Assembly (NCBI RefSeq): GCF_036320965.1
Contig: NC_092286.1
Location: 29,355,677 to 29,419,676 of the forward strand
Length of the DNA stretch: 64,000 bases
Reading direction: 5' to 3'
Source: Panulirus ornatus
Lineage: Eukaryota > Arthropoda > Malacostraca > Decapoda > Palinuridae
Part shown: positions 51,601-63,869 of the stretch, piece after piece
Layout of the letters: every line of letters starts with the position of its first letter
Position numbering within the stretch: position 1 is the stretch's first letter
Notes under the pieces: model-generated
The model's database searches: none
What the model was told of the DNA's origin: nothing
The model's input: only the letters and a program-made list of their open reading frames with translations
Made by a program: the position numbers and the translations under genes

Positions 51601-54600
51601 AAAAACATTAATTATGTATATTTATTTTTGGATGCCATCATGTAACCCGTATGGACTTGGCAAACCCCCCAAAAGGTCTTTTCAGTAAAAATTTTTGTTT
51701 GTTCTTCCCTTTTCCTTTAGTATGGCCACTAATACTCCCATTGAAGGGCCTTTGAAGACGCCAAAGGGATTTAGATACTCCTTCAATTTTTTCCCCTAAA
51801 TTTTTGGATGCCTCCACGCAATTCTCTTTCCCCTTTTGGGATCCCCAAAGTTGGTCTTAAAGTAAGGTTTCCAAATTTTCTTTCCGTTTTGATGCCTCTA
51901 TGCCCCTGAATTGCCTTTGGCGGCGCCAAAAGGGATTTAACTAAATCATAATTTTTATGTTTATTTGTTGGGGTGCCATCATGTACTGGGATTGGGCTTT
52001 GGAACCCCTAAAGGGTCTTTTAGTAACTTTTAATTTGTGTCTTTCCCTTAGATGCCACTATTTCCCTTGAAGGCCCTTTTAAGACGCCAAAAGGGGGTTT
52101 AGATTACTCCTTCAATTTTCCTTTTTAAAATTTTTTGGGTGCCTCCCAAAAGCAATTCCCTTGCCCTTTTTTGGGATCCCCAAAGTGGTCTTAAAAATAA
52201 TCTTTTCCAAATGGTTTTTTTCACTTTTGATGCCTCTATTTCCCCGGGAATTGCCTTTGGGGGCGCCAAAGGGGATTTAAAAACTAATCTTTAAATTGTG
52301 TGTTTATTTTTGGATGCCATCATGTAACTGTAATGGGCTTTTGCACCCCCAAAATGTCTTTTAATAAAAACTTTTAATTTGTCTTTTTTCCCCTTTCAGA
52401 TGCCACTAACTCCTTGAAGGCCTTTGAAGACGCCAAAGGGGATTTAGATTACTCCTTTTAATTTTCCTCTAAATTATTGGATTTCCTCCACGCAATTCTC
52501 TGCCCCTTTAAACAAACCCCAAAATGGTCTTAAAGTAATCTTTCCAAATGTTTCTTTCCCTTTTGATGCCTCTATGCCCTGTAATTGTCTTTTGGCGGTG
52601 CCAAAGGGGGTTTAAATTAATCATAATTTGTATGTTTATTTTTGGATGCCATCATGTAACTGTAATTGGACTTTGGGGACCCCCAAAGGGGTCTTTTAAA
52701 TAAATTTTAATTTGCTCTTCCTTTAGATGCCCCTATTTTCCTTAAAAAGGGCCTTTCAATACCCAAAGGGGATTAGATTACCCCTTCAATTTTCCTCGAA
52801 ACTTTTTGGATGCCTCCCGCCCAAATTTTCTTGCCCTTTGGCATCCCCAAAGTGGGCTTAAAGTAACTTTCCAAATGTTTTCTTTTCCCTTTGATGCCCC
52901 AAAGCCCTGTAATTGCCCTTTGGCGGCGCGAAAGGGGGTTTAAACTAAACATTAATTTGTATGTTTATTTTTGGATGCCATCCCGGGAACGTATTGGGGC
53001 TTTGGCCTCCCAAAGTGTCCCTTTTTAATAAAACTTTTAAAATTTTTCTCTTTCCCTTCAGATCCACTAATTTCCCTGTAAAGGCCTTTGAAGACGCCAA
53101 AAGGGATTTAGATTACTCCTTCAATTTCCTCTCAAATTTTTTGATGCCTCCACGCAATTCTCTTGGGCCCCTTTGGCATCCCCAAAATGGTCCTAAATAA
53201 TGTTTCCAAATGTTCTTTCCCTTTGAATGCCTCTATGCCCCTGTAATTGGGCCCTTTTGGCGGCGCCAAAGGGGTTAAAATTTAAAACATTAATTTGTAT
53301 GTTTATTTTTGGATGCCATCATGGAACTGTATGGGACTTTGGGACCCCCCAAAAGGGGCCTTTTTAAGTAAAACTTTTAATTTGTCTCTTTCCCTTCAGA
53401 TCCCTATTCTCCCTTTAAGGCCTTTTGAAGACGCCAAAGGGGATTTAATTTCTTCTTCAAATTTTCCCTAATTTTTTGAATTCCTCCACCAATTCTCTTG
53501 CCCTTTGGCATCCCCAAAGTTGGTCTTAAAGTAAACTTCCCAAAAGTTTCTTTTCCTTTTGATGCCTCATGCACTGTAATTGCCTTGGCGGCGCCAAAGG
53601 GGATTTAAACTAAATCATTAATTTGTATGTTTTTTTTTGGATGCCATTTTGTACTGTAATTGGACTTTGGCACCCCCCAAAGGGCTTTTTAAGGAACTTT
53701 TAATTTGTCTCTTTCCCTTTAAAAAAAAAACCACTATCCCCCTTTAAGGCCCTTGAAGACGCAAAGGGGATTTACATTACTCCTTCAAATTTCCTCTAAA
53801 TTTATTGGATGCCTCCACCAATTTTCTTAAAGCTTTGGCAACCCCCAAAGGGTCTTTAAAATAATCTTCGAAATGTTTCTTTCCCTTTTGATGCCCCTAT
53901 GCCCCGGGAACCCTTGGGGCGCCAAAGGGGGTTAAAAAATAAATCATTTTATTTGTGTAATTATTTTTGGATGCCACGTAACGTATTGGACTTGGCACCC
54001 CAAAGTGTCTTTAAGTAACTTTTAATTTTTCCTTCCCATCAGATGCCACTATTCTTTCCTTAAATTCCTTGAAACGCCCCAAAAGGGGGTTTTGATACCC
54101 TTCAATTTTTTCCCCCTAAAAATTTTTGGGTTCCTCCACCAATTTCCCTTTCCCTTGGCATCCCCCAAAATGGTCTTAAAGTAATCTTTCCAAATGTTTT
54201 CTTTTTCCCCTTTTTATGCCTCATGCCCCTGAATTGGGCCTTGGCAAACGCCAAATGGATTTTAAAAATAAATTTTAAATTTTTGGGGGTTTTTTTTGGA
54301 TGCCACATGTAACTGAAATTTTACTTTTTCACCCCCCCAAAATGTCTTTAAGTAAACTTTTAATTTTTCTCGCCCTTCAGATGCCAATATTCCCCCTATA
54401 AGGCCTTGGGAAAACGCCAAAAAGGGGGTTGAGATTACCCTCCTTTTCCCGAAATTTTGGATCCTCCACGCAATTCTCTTGCCCCTTGCAAACCCAAAGT
54501 GGTCTGAAAGTAAGCTTTTCCCCCAAAAGTTTCTTTTTCCTTTGATCCCTAGCCCCCCGTAATTTCCTTTGGGGAGCGCAAAAGGGATTTAAACTAAATC

Positions 54601-57600
54601 ATTAATTTTTATGTTTATTTTTTTTGAGCCACATGTAACTTATTGGACTTTGGACCCCCAAAAGGGCCCCCTTTTAAATAAACTTTAATTTGTCCTTTCC
54701 CTTTAGATGCCAAATATTCCCCTGAAGGGCCTTTTTAAAAAGGGCCCAAAAGGGGATTTAGATTTTCTCCCTTTAATTTCCTCTTAATTTTTGGATCCTC
54801 CACCAATTCCTTCCCATTTGGGATCCCAAAGTGGCTTAAAGTAATTTTTTTTTTTTTTTCCCAAAAGTTCTTTCCCTTTTATGCCTCTATGCCCCCGTAA
54901 TTCCCCGGGGGGCGCCCAAAGGGGGTTTAAACTAAATCTTAAAATTTTTGTTTTTTTTTGGATCCTTTTGTAACTGAAAGGACTTTGGGGGCCCCCAAAA
55001 TTCTTTTAAGAAAAATTTAATTTGCCTTTCCCTTTAGTGCCACTAAATTTTCCCTTTAAGGGCCTTTTTGACCCAAAGGGATTTAAAACCTTCAATTTTC
55101 CTCTAAATTTTGGATCCCCCCACGAATCTCTTCCCTTTTGGCATCCCCAAAATGGGCTTAAAGTAATCTTTCAAAAAGTTCTTTTCCCCTTTTATGCCCC
55201 ATCCCCGTAATTCCTTGGCCGCCAAGGGGATTTAAACTAAATCTTTAAATTTGTGTGTTTTATTTTTGATCCATAGGGAACTGTATTGGGCTTTGGCACC
55301 CCCAAAGGTCTTTTTAAATTAAAATTTTAATTTGTCTCTTTTTCCCTCAAGCCACTATTCTCCCTTAAAGGCCTTTGAAACCCAAAGGGGATTTAGATAA
55401 ACCCTTTATTTTCCCTAAATTTTTGGATTCCCCACGCAATTTCCCCGCCTTTGGATCCCCAAAATGGTTTAAAAATAACTTTCCAAGTTTTCTTTCCCTT
55501 TTTATGCCCATGCCCCTGTAATTGCCTTTTGGGGGGCCCAAAAGGGGTTTAAACAAATCTTTAATTTTGTTATTTTTGGATGCCCAGTAACTGTATGGAC
55601 TTTGGCACCCCCAAAGGTCTTTTAAGTAAAATTTTAATTTTGTCTCTTTTCCCCTTAAATCCCCCTATCTCCTTAAAAAGGGCCTTTGAAAACGCCAAAG
55701 GGATTTTGATACTCCTCATTTTCCTCTAAATTTTTGGATGCCTCCACGCAATTCTCTTTCCCTTTGGGATCCCCCAAAAGGGGCTTAAAGTAACTTCCCC
55801 CTTTCTTTTCCCTTTGAGCCCAGCCCCGTAATTGCCTTTGGGGGCCCAAAGGGGGTTTTTAAAAAAAATCTTAATTTTGTGTTTATTTTTGGATCCATCA
55901 GGAACTGATTGGACTTTGGGACCCCAAAGTGTCTTTTAAGTAAACTTTTAATTTTGTCTCTTTTCCCTTAGAGCCCAAATATTCCCCTTAAGGCCTTTTA
56001 AACGCCAAAGGGGAATTAGATTATCCTTCAATTTTTTTCCTCTAAATTTTTTGGGTGCCCCACGCAATTCCCCTTTTCCCTTTTGGCATCCCCAAAGGGG
56101 GCCAAAGTAACTTTCCAAATTTCTTTCTTTTTGATGCCTCTAGCCCTGTAATTGCCTTTTGCGGGCCAAAGGGGATTTAAATTAAATCTTAATTTGTTTT
56201 TTATTTTTGGGTCCATCATTAACGTAGGACTTTGGCACCCCCAAAGGGGCTTTTAAGTAAACTTTTAAAATTTTCTCTTTTCCCTTTAGAAAACCCCTTT
56301 CCCAAAGGCCTTTAAAAAACGCCCAAAGGGGGTTTTGATTACCCTTTAAATTTTTCCCCTAAATTTTGGATCCTCCACGAAACCTTTCCCCTTGGGATCC
56401 CCCCAAAATGGGCTAAAAATTTTTCCAAATGTTCTTTCCCCTTTTTGGCCCTATCCCCCCGAAAAGCCTTTTTCGGCGCCAAAAGGGGAAAATTTTAAAA
56501 AAATCTTAAATTGTTTTTTATTTTGGATCCCCCATGTAAAGTATGGACTTTGCACCCCCAAAGTGTCTTTTAAGTAACTTTTAATTTGTCTTTTTTCCCT
56601 TGAGAAAATATTTCCCCCGAAAGGGCCCTTTGAAAAACGCCAAGGGGGTTTTTGTTTCTCCTTAAAATTTTTCCCCTAAATTTTTGGATCCTCCACGCAA
56701 TTTTTTGCCCTTTGCATCCCCAAATGGGGCTTTAAAGTAACTTTCCCAAAGTTTCTTCCCTTTTGTCTCTAGCCCCTGATTGCCTTTTTGGGGGGCCCAA
56801 AGGGGGTTTAAAAAATCTTTAATTTGGGTTTTTTGTGCCACATGTAACTGTATTGACTTTGGACCCCCAAAGGCTTTTTAAATAAACTTTTTTTTTGTCT
56901 CTTTCCTTCAGTTTCCCCCTATTTCCTTAAAGGGCCTTGAAACGCCAAAGGGGATTAGATTACCCTTCAATTTTCCTCTAAATTTTTGGATGCCTCCACC
57001 AATTCTTTGCCCTTTGGCAACCCAAAGTGGTCTTAAAGTAATCTTTCCCCAAAAGTTTCTTTCCTTTTGAGCCTCTTGCCCCCGTAATTGCCTTTTGCGG
57101 CCCCCAAAGGGATTTTTAAACTAAATCTTTATTTGTGGTTTTTTTTTTTTAGCCATCAGTAACTGTATTGGGGCTTGGGACCCCAAAGTGTCTTTAATAA
57201 AAATTTTTAATTTGTCCTTCCTTAAATGCCACTATTCTCCTTAAAGGCCTTTGAAGAGCCAAAAGGGGATTTGATTACTCCCCTTTAATTTTCCCAAATT
57301 TTTGGAGCCCACGCAACCGCCCTTTGGCACCCCAAAGTGGTCTTAAAGTAAACTTTCCAAATTTTTTTCCCTTTGGCTCTTCCCCCGAATTTCCCTTTGG
57401 GGGCGCCAAAGGGGGGTTTAAACAAACTTTTTTTTTTTTGGGTTTTAAATTTTTGGATGCCATCATGAAAAAGAAGGGCTTGGCACCCCCAAAGTGTCCC
57501 TTTTAAGTAAACTTTTAATTTGTTCTTTCCCTTTAGATGCCACTATTCCCTTAAGGCCCCTTTTTAAAAGCCAAAGGGATTTAGATTACCCTTCAATTTC

Positions 57601-57755
57601 CTCTAAAAATTTTTGGGGGCCTCCACCAATTCCCTTCCCTTTGGCACCCCAAAGGGTCTTAAATAAACTTTCCAAAAGTTTTCTTTCCCTTTTTGATGCC
57701 TTCTATGACCCTGTAATTGCCTTTGGCGGCGCCAAAGGGGATTTAAACTAAATCC
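48675..57755. repeat. Dimeric satellite array, about 328-bp unit (two diverged ~164-bp subunits)
   Basis: About 27-28 tandem copies. Starts of GGATGCCATC lie at about 48677, 49009, 49333, 49658, 49983, 50308, 50641, 50980, 51301 and 51630, giving spacings of 321-339 bp. Within each unit GGATGCCTCCACGCAATTCT begins the second half (about 49170 in the second copy). The halves align throughout: both have CTTTGGCAYCCCCCAAAG-like dyads, CTCTTTCCCTT or TTCTTTCCCTT, a GATGCC, and GCCAAAGGGGATTTA. The whole inter-gap contig is satellite, so neither edge of the array is seen. Sequence quality falls in the middle (about 52000-57600). Confidence 0.93.
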
Positions 57756-57855
57756 NNNNNNNNNNNNNNNNNNNNNNNNNNNNNNNNNNNNNNNNNNNNN
57801 NNNNNNNNNNNNNNNNNNNNNNNNNNNNNNNNNNNNNNNNNNNNNNNNNNNNNNN
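57756..57855. other. Assembly gap (100 N)
   Basis: Exactly 100 N at the right end of the satellite contig. Confidence 0.99.
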
Positions 57856-58175
57856 TTAGACTATGGAGAAGAAAGGGTGAAAACAGTTGACAATAAGAAC
57901 AGATGTCAGAAAATGAAGGGAACAAAGCACAGGTAAGACCAAAGTGGAGACGGAAGAAAGAGTGAAAAGGATCTAGTGATCGCAGCATGAACATGCAGGA
58001 GGTTGAAAGTGGCGGCACGGCTTGGGTGAACTGAGCGATGATGAATTTACACGGTCACGGCTGTAATGAACCTGATCCAAAGGCATTTGAAGCAGCACTG
58101 GGAAAACCCACAGAAAAGTCTGTAGGGCCTAGTTATGGATAGGGGGGGTTGAGGCTTTCGAAGTTATTAAACATA
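57856..58175 (+). mobile_element. Decayed LINE 3' end
   Basis: About 57945-58045 aligns with the C-terminal coding end of the local LINE (GGTGGAAAGATGGAGTG, AACATGCAGGAGGGTGAAAG, AGTGAATTGGAGCGATG), with many substitutions and indels. Sequence resembling the long 3' UTR follows to about 58175. It is the most decayed copy recognised. Confidence 0.6.
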
Positions 58176-59311
58176 ACAGGACGTGGATGTCAGCGAATGA
58201 GCCTTTCTACAGAAATAGGTACTGGGTAACAATCAGGTTTCTTTCATAAAAAAGTGTTGCTATTGCTGGCTAACAACCACAAATCTATATCAAAATAAAT
58301 AAATCAGTCTAAGCCAGGTACTTATCTAATCGACTTTACACAATAAATAACCCGCGTCATATCAAAAAAGGCGACAAACAAAAATACCTTCAATTTAATA
58401 TACAAAATCAGCAGATAGTGAGGAGTTTTTCAAGTCGTCTATCAATGAAGCACGTCCCAAGCAATTTGCCCCCCATCAAAACTGGTTGTCGTTCATCATG
58501 CACAAAGATCAGGCCTGTCTGCTGCCACCAGCCACCGGCGACGTACAAGTGGAGTGGTAGGGATCCCAAAATGTTCAGCAGGTACCAACACGCCCTCCCC
58601 CACACATCATGCCACCATTCCCCCCACTCTGTCAACCACTAGACCCTCTACCTTCACGCCCTAGACACCCAACCATCACCCACTATATATGATGGTGGAG
58701 AGGATCCTTCTGCTTTACTATCTCTGACCACCATCTTAATAGATAAAAAATTTAGAGCCCATTATGTCGTTGCAGCAGATAACACGTCAAGGACCAGTCG
58801 TTTCCAACCAGCGGTCCATGGATGAATTTCCTGGGTGGGTCCACAGGGCACGTCATAGCCTCAATATATGAAACAGACATGAGAGACCCATCATGATTGA
58901 TGAATCCAATAGAACGTATCAACATAAGAACTCATGGTTAAATTTAGATCTGTCTATAGTAAACACATATTCTTCTGTTTGTTTCCAGTATGTTTTTATC
59001 CAGCACAGTCCTAAAAAGCCTAAAAGAATTTCTCTCGAAGGTGCAATGAGCATTACTGGTCCGAATGAAATACGTTATACAGAAAACTTTCCTCACTATG
59101 TCACCTATAAGTATCTCAAACAGCATGCCCAGGCCCTGGTCACTTACTTGTGCACTTTGTGTCCTCCTTTTGGCGCCACAAAATGGTAATGAAGCACAAT
59201 AAATCACAGCTCATGAGGCAAAAATAAAAAAATCAATAATCTATAATCGGGCCAACAAACTCGACGAACGTTAGGGAAGGCATTGCCACAGAAACACGAG
59301 GTCATCGTGTG
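58176..59311. other. Unassigned unique DNA
   Basis: About 1.1 kb without tandem structure. Open frames at 58408-58635 (minus, 75 codons) and 58893-59189 (plus, 98 codons, starting MIDESNRTYQHKNSWLNLDL) have no domain that I recognise. CCAACCAGCGGTCCATGG near 58807 resembles sequence near some hAT-type transposon ends, but no inverted terminal repeat was found. Confidence 0.4.
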
Positions 59312-59650
59312 TTATCCTTGCGTGCCTCCCTTATAACGTACTGCCGCTCTACTTCCTAACAGTACCCTCTTATCTGAAGCCATACCTCCGTGTGCTCTTC
59401 CCTCAGCCCGACACCTCACACACCACACCTCCTCACCACCTGCGGAGAAAGAACACAACAAAATAGTAAGTCGAAGTAAAGTATTTGGTACATGCGTATG
59501 AGTAACCCAATAAATAACCACAATGTATATACCTCTTACCAGTGGGGATGGGGAAAGAGAATACTGTTGGTCATCGTTTAACACTGACTCCAAGTTCCTA
59601 AGCAGAGAGGATTTAGCAGAAACTTATAGAGGTATGGTTCAGCCAAGGTG
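59312..59650. other. Unassigned DNA with a possible minus-strand splice acceptor
   Basis: On the minus strand, TTACTAT, a pyrimidine-rich stretch and CCGCAG precede an in-frame ATG at 59383. The open frame is only 23 codons, so no gene is called. Confidence 0.25.
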
Positions 59651-60334
59651 GGAACATACATCATCGCCCATCCCCCCCCCCCTCTCTCTCTCATCATCAT
59701 CTTCATCATCTCTCTCAACCTCTCGTCCACCACAGCGAGGAACCACACACACACACACCAGGGACTTGTACAGGACCAACACCAGGTGACAAAACAGGTG
59801 CTGGAACCAATGAGTGCATGAGCTACGTGAAGGGGAGAGAAGCTCCCCCAACTACCTCCGCGCACGACAGTATATTCACCCCATGAAGACGATGGTACGA
59901 TGACCAGGTGCCGGCATAATCACAAAAGGTCATACTGCCCCGAGCTATACAAAGGTCATACCGTCGTGCGCACAGGGGGGGGGGAATCGTACATCGTGCC
60001 TAAGTGCAAGCAACGTCGTGTTCCGAGGTTGAGGAGAACTGGAAATGCCCTCTGTTCCTCGGAGCGACATAGACCACTGTGTGAGGTACAGAAGAATGTT
60101 GGCTGCTGAGAACATAAAGAGAAGGACGGGAGGGAGTGGTTGGGGATGTCCTCAGTAACATAGCAGTGTGACACAAGCAACAGAAGACCAAGGTAGAATG
60201 TTTACCAGAGCTACCCAGGCCAAACGTACCACTACTTAATGTAACTAATAGTTCCATATCTTAACAAGAAGATAAGAGTCAAGACAGTAATGGTCTCCTC
60301 TCCCTCCACACATACGTGAAAAATATTTCAAGAA
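59651..60334. other. Unassigned DNA with short microsatellites
   Basis: Contains (CT)n/(CAT)n at about 59680-59720 and (CA)n at about 59748-59760. Several short overlapping frames on both strands show no recognisable domain. Confidence 0.4.
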
Positions 60335-60450
60335 ATAAAACTCTCTCCTCTCCCTCTCCCCCTCTCTCTCCAATCCTTCTCTCTCTCTCATCTCAAGTCT
60401 CTCTTCTTCCCCACTCTCATCTCTCTCTCTCTCTCACACACACCAGACCA
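60335..60450. repeat. Imperfect (CT)n-rich tract
   Basis: Interrupted CTCTCC/CTCTCT repeats followed by CACACAC. Confidence 0.85.
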
Positions 60451-61150
60451 CAGCACAGACACACGAACACAATACCTAACCCTCACCTATGGGTGCCTCC
60501 CCAACTTTGGTTATTCTCCTTTAAAGCTACCTGAGAGAGGGACGATAGCTGGAAAGAGTGCAGTAAAAGAGCAGCAGGCAGGGTCTTCCTGGGCCCATGG
60601 TTACAACCACCCAGCAAGAAGGCCCTCACACGGCATTTGGCGATAACCTGCTGACCCAACCCCGTCACAGAGACACCTCCTCCCCTACGACGCCCCCTCC
60701 AACCACGAACTACGAGCGACCTTTACCAACCAGAGCTCGTACAGATGTTACAACACACCTGTACTTACCACTGCAGTTAATAGCAGATAACACCGTCAGC
60801 TTTCTCTTGATAAATCTACCTGGTATGTCGGCTAACTATATAAACAAACTCAATCAAAATGATACGATTTTCCCCAATAAAAGTTCAACAGATCTTCACT
60901 AAATGAAATCATGTATAAACCATATACTGACTGTAAACTCTCCGATACAATATCAGCCAACTTGACTGTCCATGATCTCCATCCTACCTCAACTCCGTGT
61001 GCTTATACAAAGCTCGGAGATCTCCATCACCATCTTGAACCTACGCAGGATCAGGGTTAGTTTAACTAGTTACTGTGGTACCTTAATCCCGTTCGGTATT
61101 ATATCACCTGATTATTTTTCCAAGCGACTGGCTGCTGCCCTATGTTCAAT
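60451..61150. other. Unassigned unique DNA
   Basis: About 700 bp without repeats. A frame at 60597-60902 (101 codons) has no recognisable domain. Confidence 0.4.
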
Positions 61151-61370
61151 ACATTGCTCATTATTACAATTATCATTATTATTATTATGATTATCATCAT
61201 TAATATCAATATTTATAAATATTTATTACTATCATCATCATTGTTATTATCATTACACAGACAGACAACAGACAGACAGACAGACACACACACACACACA
61301 CACAACACACACAACACACACACACACACACACACACACAACACACAGAACCAACACACAACAACACACA
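61151..61370. repeat. Compound microsatellite (ATT)n, (CAGA)n, (CA)n
   Basis: ATTATC/ATT-type repeats at about 61155-61250, CAGACAGA at about 61257-61285 and interrupted (CA)n with CAACACA to about 61370. Confidence 0.9.
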
Positions 61371-63360
61371 ACCAACCAGTCACCGCGCTAAAAACAGACA
61401 CAAAGAGTTAACAGAAAGGTCCAATGAGAGCCACAAAGAAAGTACTCTAATTAATAACGCAACTTTAAGGGTGAAAGGCTAAAGGCACTTCCATCTGTCC
61501 ATCATGGTAGATGAAGGTCGAAGGGATTGACTTTGTTTTTTCCCACCAGACTGCTGACGTAGTCAGGTCACCAGTTATCCCGAAAAGATCTCTCGAGATA
61601 GAGCAACCAGATGACACAACACATAATTAAGCAAAGAAAAATTTTGCTTCCAATCAAATGTAATAATGTTGCTTTTATAGATAGAGAGAGTTGTGGATGC
61701 ATGCATAAACTCAAGGGGGGAACTGAAACATGCCAAGAACTTACATTATTATAAAAAAGGCAGGTATGATAACAGGAATGTTAAAAGATCGTGACACCAC
61801 GAGTGAAAAACCCCCTCCCCATACAATATTAATTGGTTAGTTACAAAGGACAACACCCCGTACAAGATTTAATTGGATGATTACAAAGACACACAAATCC
61901 ATGTCTTTTTTTTAATTCACAACAGATTGGACTAAGTCCCCAAATGGCCAAAAAGAAAAATCAAAGGACACAACTTTTCCAGACTTTACCTTTGAGGAAG
62001 TTTTTCAGGAAACCACTAAACAAACAAACAAACAAACAAATATATATGACGTATAATGATACGGTACAGTTTCGATCACAGCCGCCGAGATGGAAGGGTG
62101 ATAGCTGCCTCAATCATGGCCACCTATGATAAAGAGGAAAATGAAGAGTTTTGCTCCGGCGATTGTACAAGATGACTCTCATCAAAGGTGAGAAAGGGTT
62201 CCATAAGACTGGGACGACCAGAGCAAAATAACGAACACAGGTTCGCTGATTCCATGATATCCTTCGTCCATCGTCGTCGTCCCGAGCCCATTACCTCCAA
62301 GAGCCGACAACACGACCCTTGAGCAAGACATGCTAACCCTGGAAGGATGAAGGACCACGGCACAACCTTAATTAATGATCACTGCCCATTACGATTCAAT
62401 CATTATCAAGGGGCAGGTTCAAGGCCTTGCCCATAGACCCACAGGTCGTCTCACACCATGTGTCTCCGTAACATTCTCTCCATAAGGTATGGAACTACCA
62501 TCGTCTACCTTTAGCCTCAACTCCCTCAGACTGGTATTGAACCTTTACACTCGTTCTCCAACGCCTCAACTTTCCCCCATCCTCAGGCAGGACGACCAAC
62601 ACATGACGTGTACTTTGAACAAGAGGTCAACAGAGCAGCAAATATAATGTACAAAATGGGGGTACAGTCACACACAGGTCAAGACAATTACTGACCTCCC
62701 TCACAGAACCCTTCTTAACTCAGTTTAATCATTAGATCGCCACCACACGGGTACCCTACTGTACACTACCGAAGATATCTTGTGTTAACTGCGTTGTCTT
62801 GCTAACGGTAAACGTTGGCACACACACACACGGACAAACACACTGGTGACAGACACAGTGTCCAACCAATCACACTACGGGCATAGAGAACTCCTACGAA
62901 TATGGAAGTATTACAAGCAAATAAATGTAACAAAAAAAAAACAAAACTTTTCTATTCTATAGAAAAGAAATGAATAACCGAAGTAGAAATCACTGGGGGT
63001 AACAAAGCTTGAGACCGTAAATTTATTAAAGAAAATGTAAGATATCTTTAAAGGAACTATGTTGTTTCAGCATCCAACAATGGAAAGTATCATAAGAACT
63101 CAATAATTAAAAACAACATCAAGTGCATCCACTTTACTAGTCTCATTGATAACAATAGTCCAGTACCATACCGAGTGACAATACAGCCGACCAGAACCAT
63201 GTCACGACCCTCCACAAGTCGGAGGTTCGAGTAATTACAGTAACAGTGGGCAACACAGTGCGTGATTAATGATCTGTGTGGTACGGAGAAGAGAGTTTCA
63301 CACTTTGTTGTCCCGTCTCTTAACTGTGTATATAAGTGGCCATGTCTCTACCCCCCAATC
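61371..63360. other. Unassigned unique DNA with minor repeats
   Basis: About 2 kb. It holds a two-copy repeat of about 41 bp at 61815-61895 (TTAATTGGTTAGTTACAAAG and TTAATTGGATGATTACAAAG), an (AAAC)n run at about 62016-62040 and a short (CA)n at about 62820. Short frames, including 62124-62363 on the minus strand, have no recognisable domain. Confidence 0.45.
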
Positions 63361-63405
63361 ATAAGTGCAACACACACACACACCCACACACACTAACACA
63401 CACCA
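63361..63405. repeat. Imperfect (CA)n
   Basis: CACACA interrupted by CCC and CTAA. Confidence 0.8.
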
Positions 63406-63575
63406 CACTAACCTATGCCAGGCACTCCATTTATCGACAGCCCCGAGGGAGGTTGAACACCTGGGTTAGGGATGTGACCCCCCGACTTCTGCCACACCAC
63501 AGGATTCGAACCCGTGCGAGGTCCAATCCTCAGCAGGACTAGCCCCGTGATGACAGTAGCGCTAACCAGGAACAC
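63406..63575 (-). mobile_element. tRNA-derived SINE
   Basis: On the minus strand the element starts near 63575 with GTTCCTGGTTAGCGCTACTG, whose TGGTTAGCG fits the pol III A box. About 45 bp later GGTTCGAATCC (63502-63512) is a perfect B box. The sequence after the B box does not pair with the 5' end as an acceptor stem would, so this is not a tRNA gene. It continues into a tRNA-unrelated body ending with TCGATAAATGGAGTGCC (about 63423-63440). It is followed by CA-rich simple sequence, which may be its tail. Confidence 0.7.
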
Positions 63576-63579
63576 CCAC

Positions 63580-63581
<2 letters not shown>

Positions 63582-63621
<40 letters not shown>

Positions 63622-63655
63622 TGTAGTGTGTGAGTGTGTGTGTGTGTGTGTGTGT
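63582..63655. repeat. Microsatellite (TG)n, interrupted
   Basis: TG repeats with interruptions GAGG, AG and AG; directly upstream of the SINE on its own strand. Confidence 0.95.
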
Positions 63656-63869
63656 AGAAACAACCCACTCATCTCAATCCAGATGTTCTGGAACACAGCG
63701 CGAGGCCCCTCCAGCAGAGTGCCAGGCCAGGCCAGCAGGCACGGCAGCACCGGCAACCACAGGTTGACTCACCTTAAAGTGTTGCCACGGGTGGGTAAGG
63801 CCCACGCTGATAGCCTGCCTGCCTGCACGGACTTGGACAGGCAAGTCATACCTACACTCAACAAGCAAG
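63656..63869. other. Unassigned unique DNA
   Basis: Short GC-rich stretch including CCAGGCCAGGCCAGCAGGC. No gene recognised. Confidence 0.4.

Noticed and set aside
49975..57751. Short frames of 60-97 codons in the satellite
   Set aside because: They recur at the satellite period and differ only through indels; no protein is implied.
58795..58870. Possible hAT transposon end (CCAACCAGCGGTCCATGG)
   Set aside because: No matching inverted terminal repeat, target duplication or transposase domain seen.
63325..63345. TATATAAG as a core promoter
   Set aside because: A single short match with no downstream gene; the following frame is simple CACA-type sequence.
63490..63575. tRNA gene on the minus strand
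   Set aside because: A and B boxes are present, but the acceptor stem does not pair and no proper anticodon arm could be drawn; called as a tRNA-derived SINE instead.
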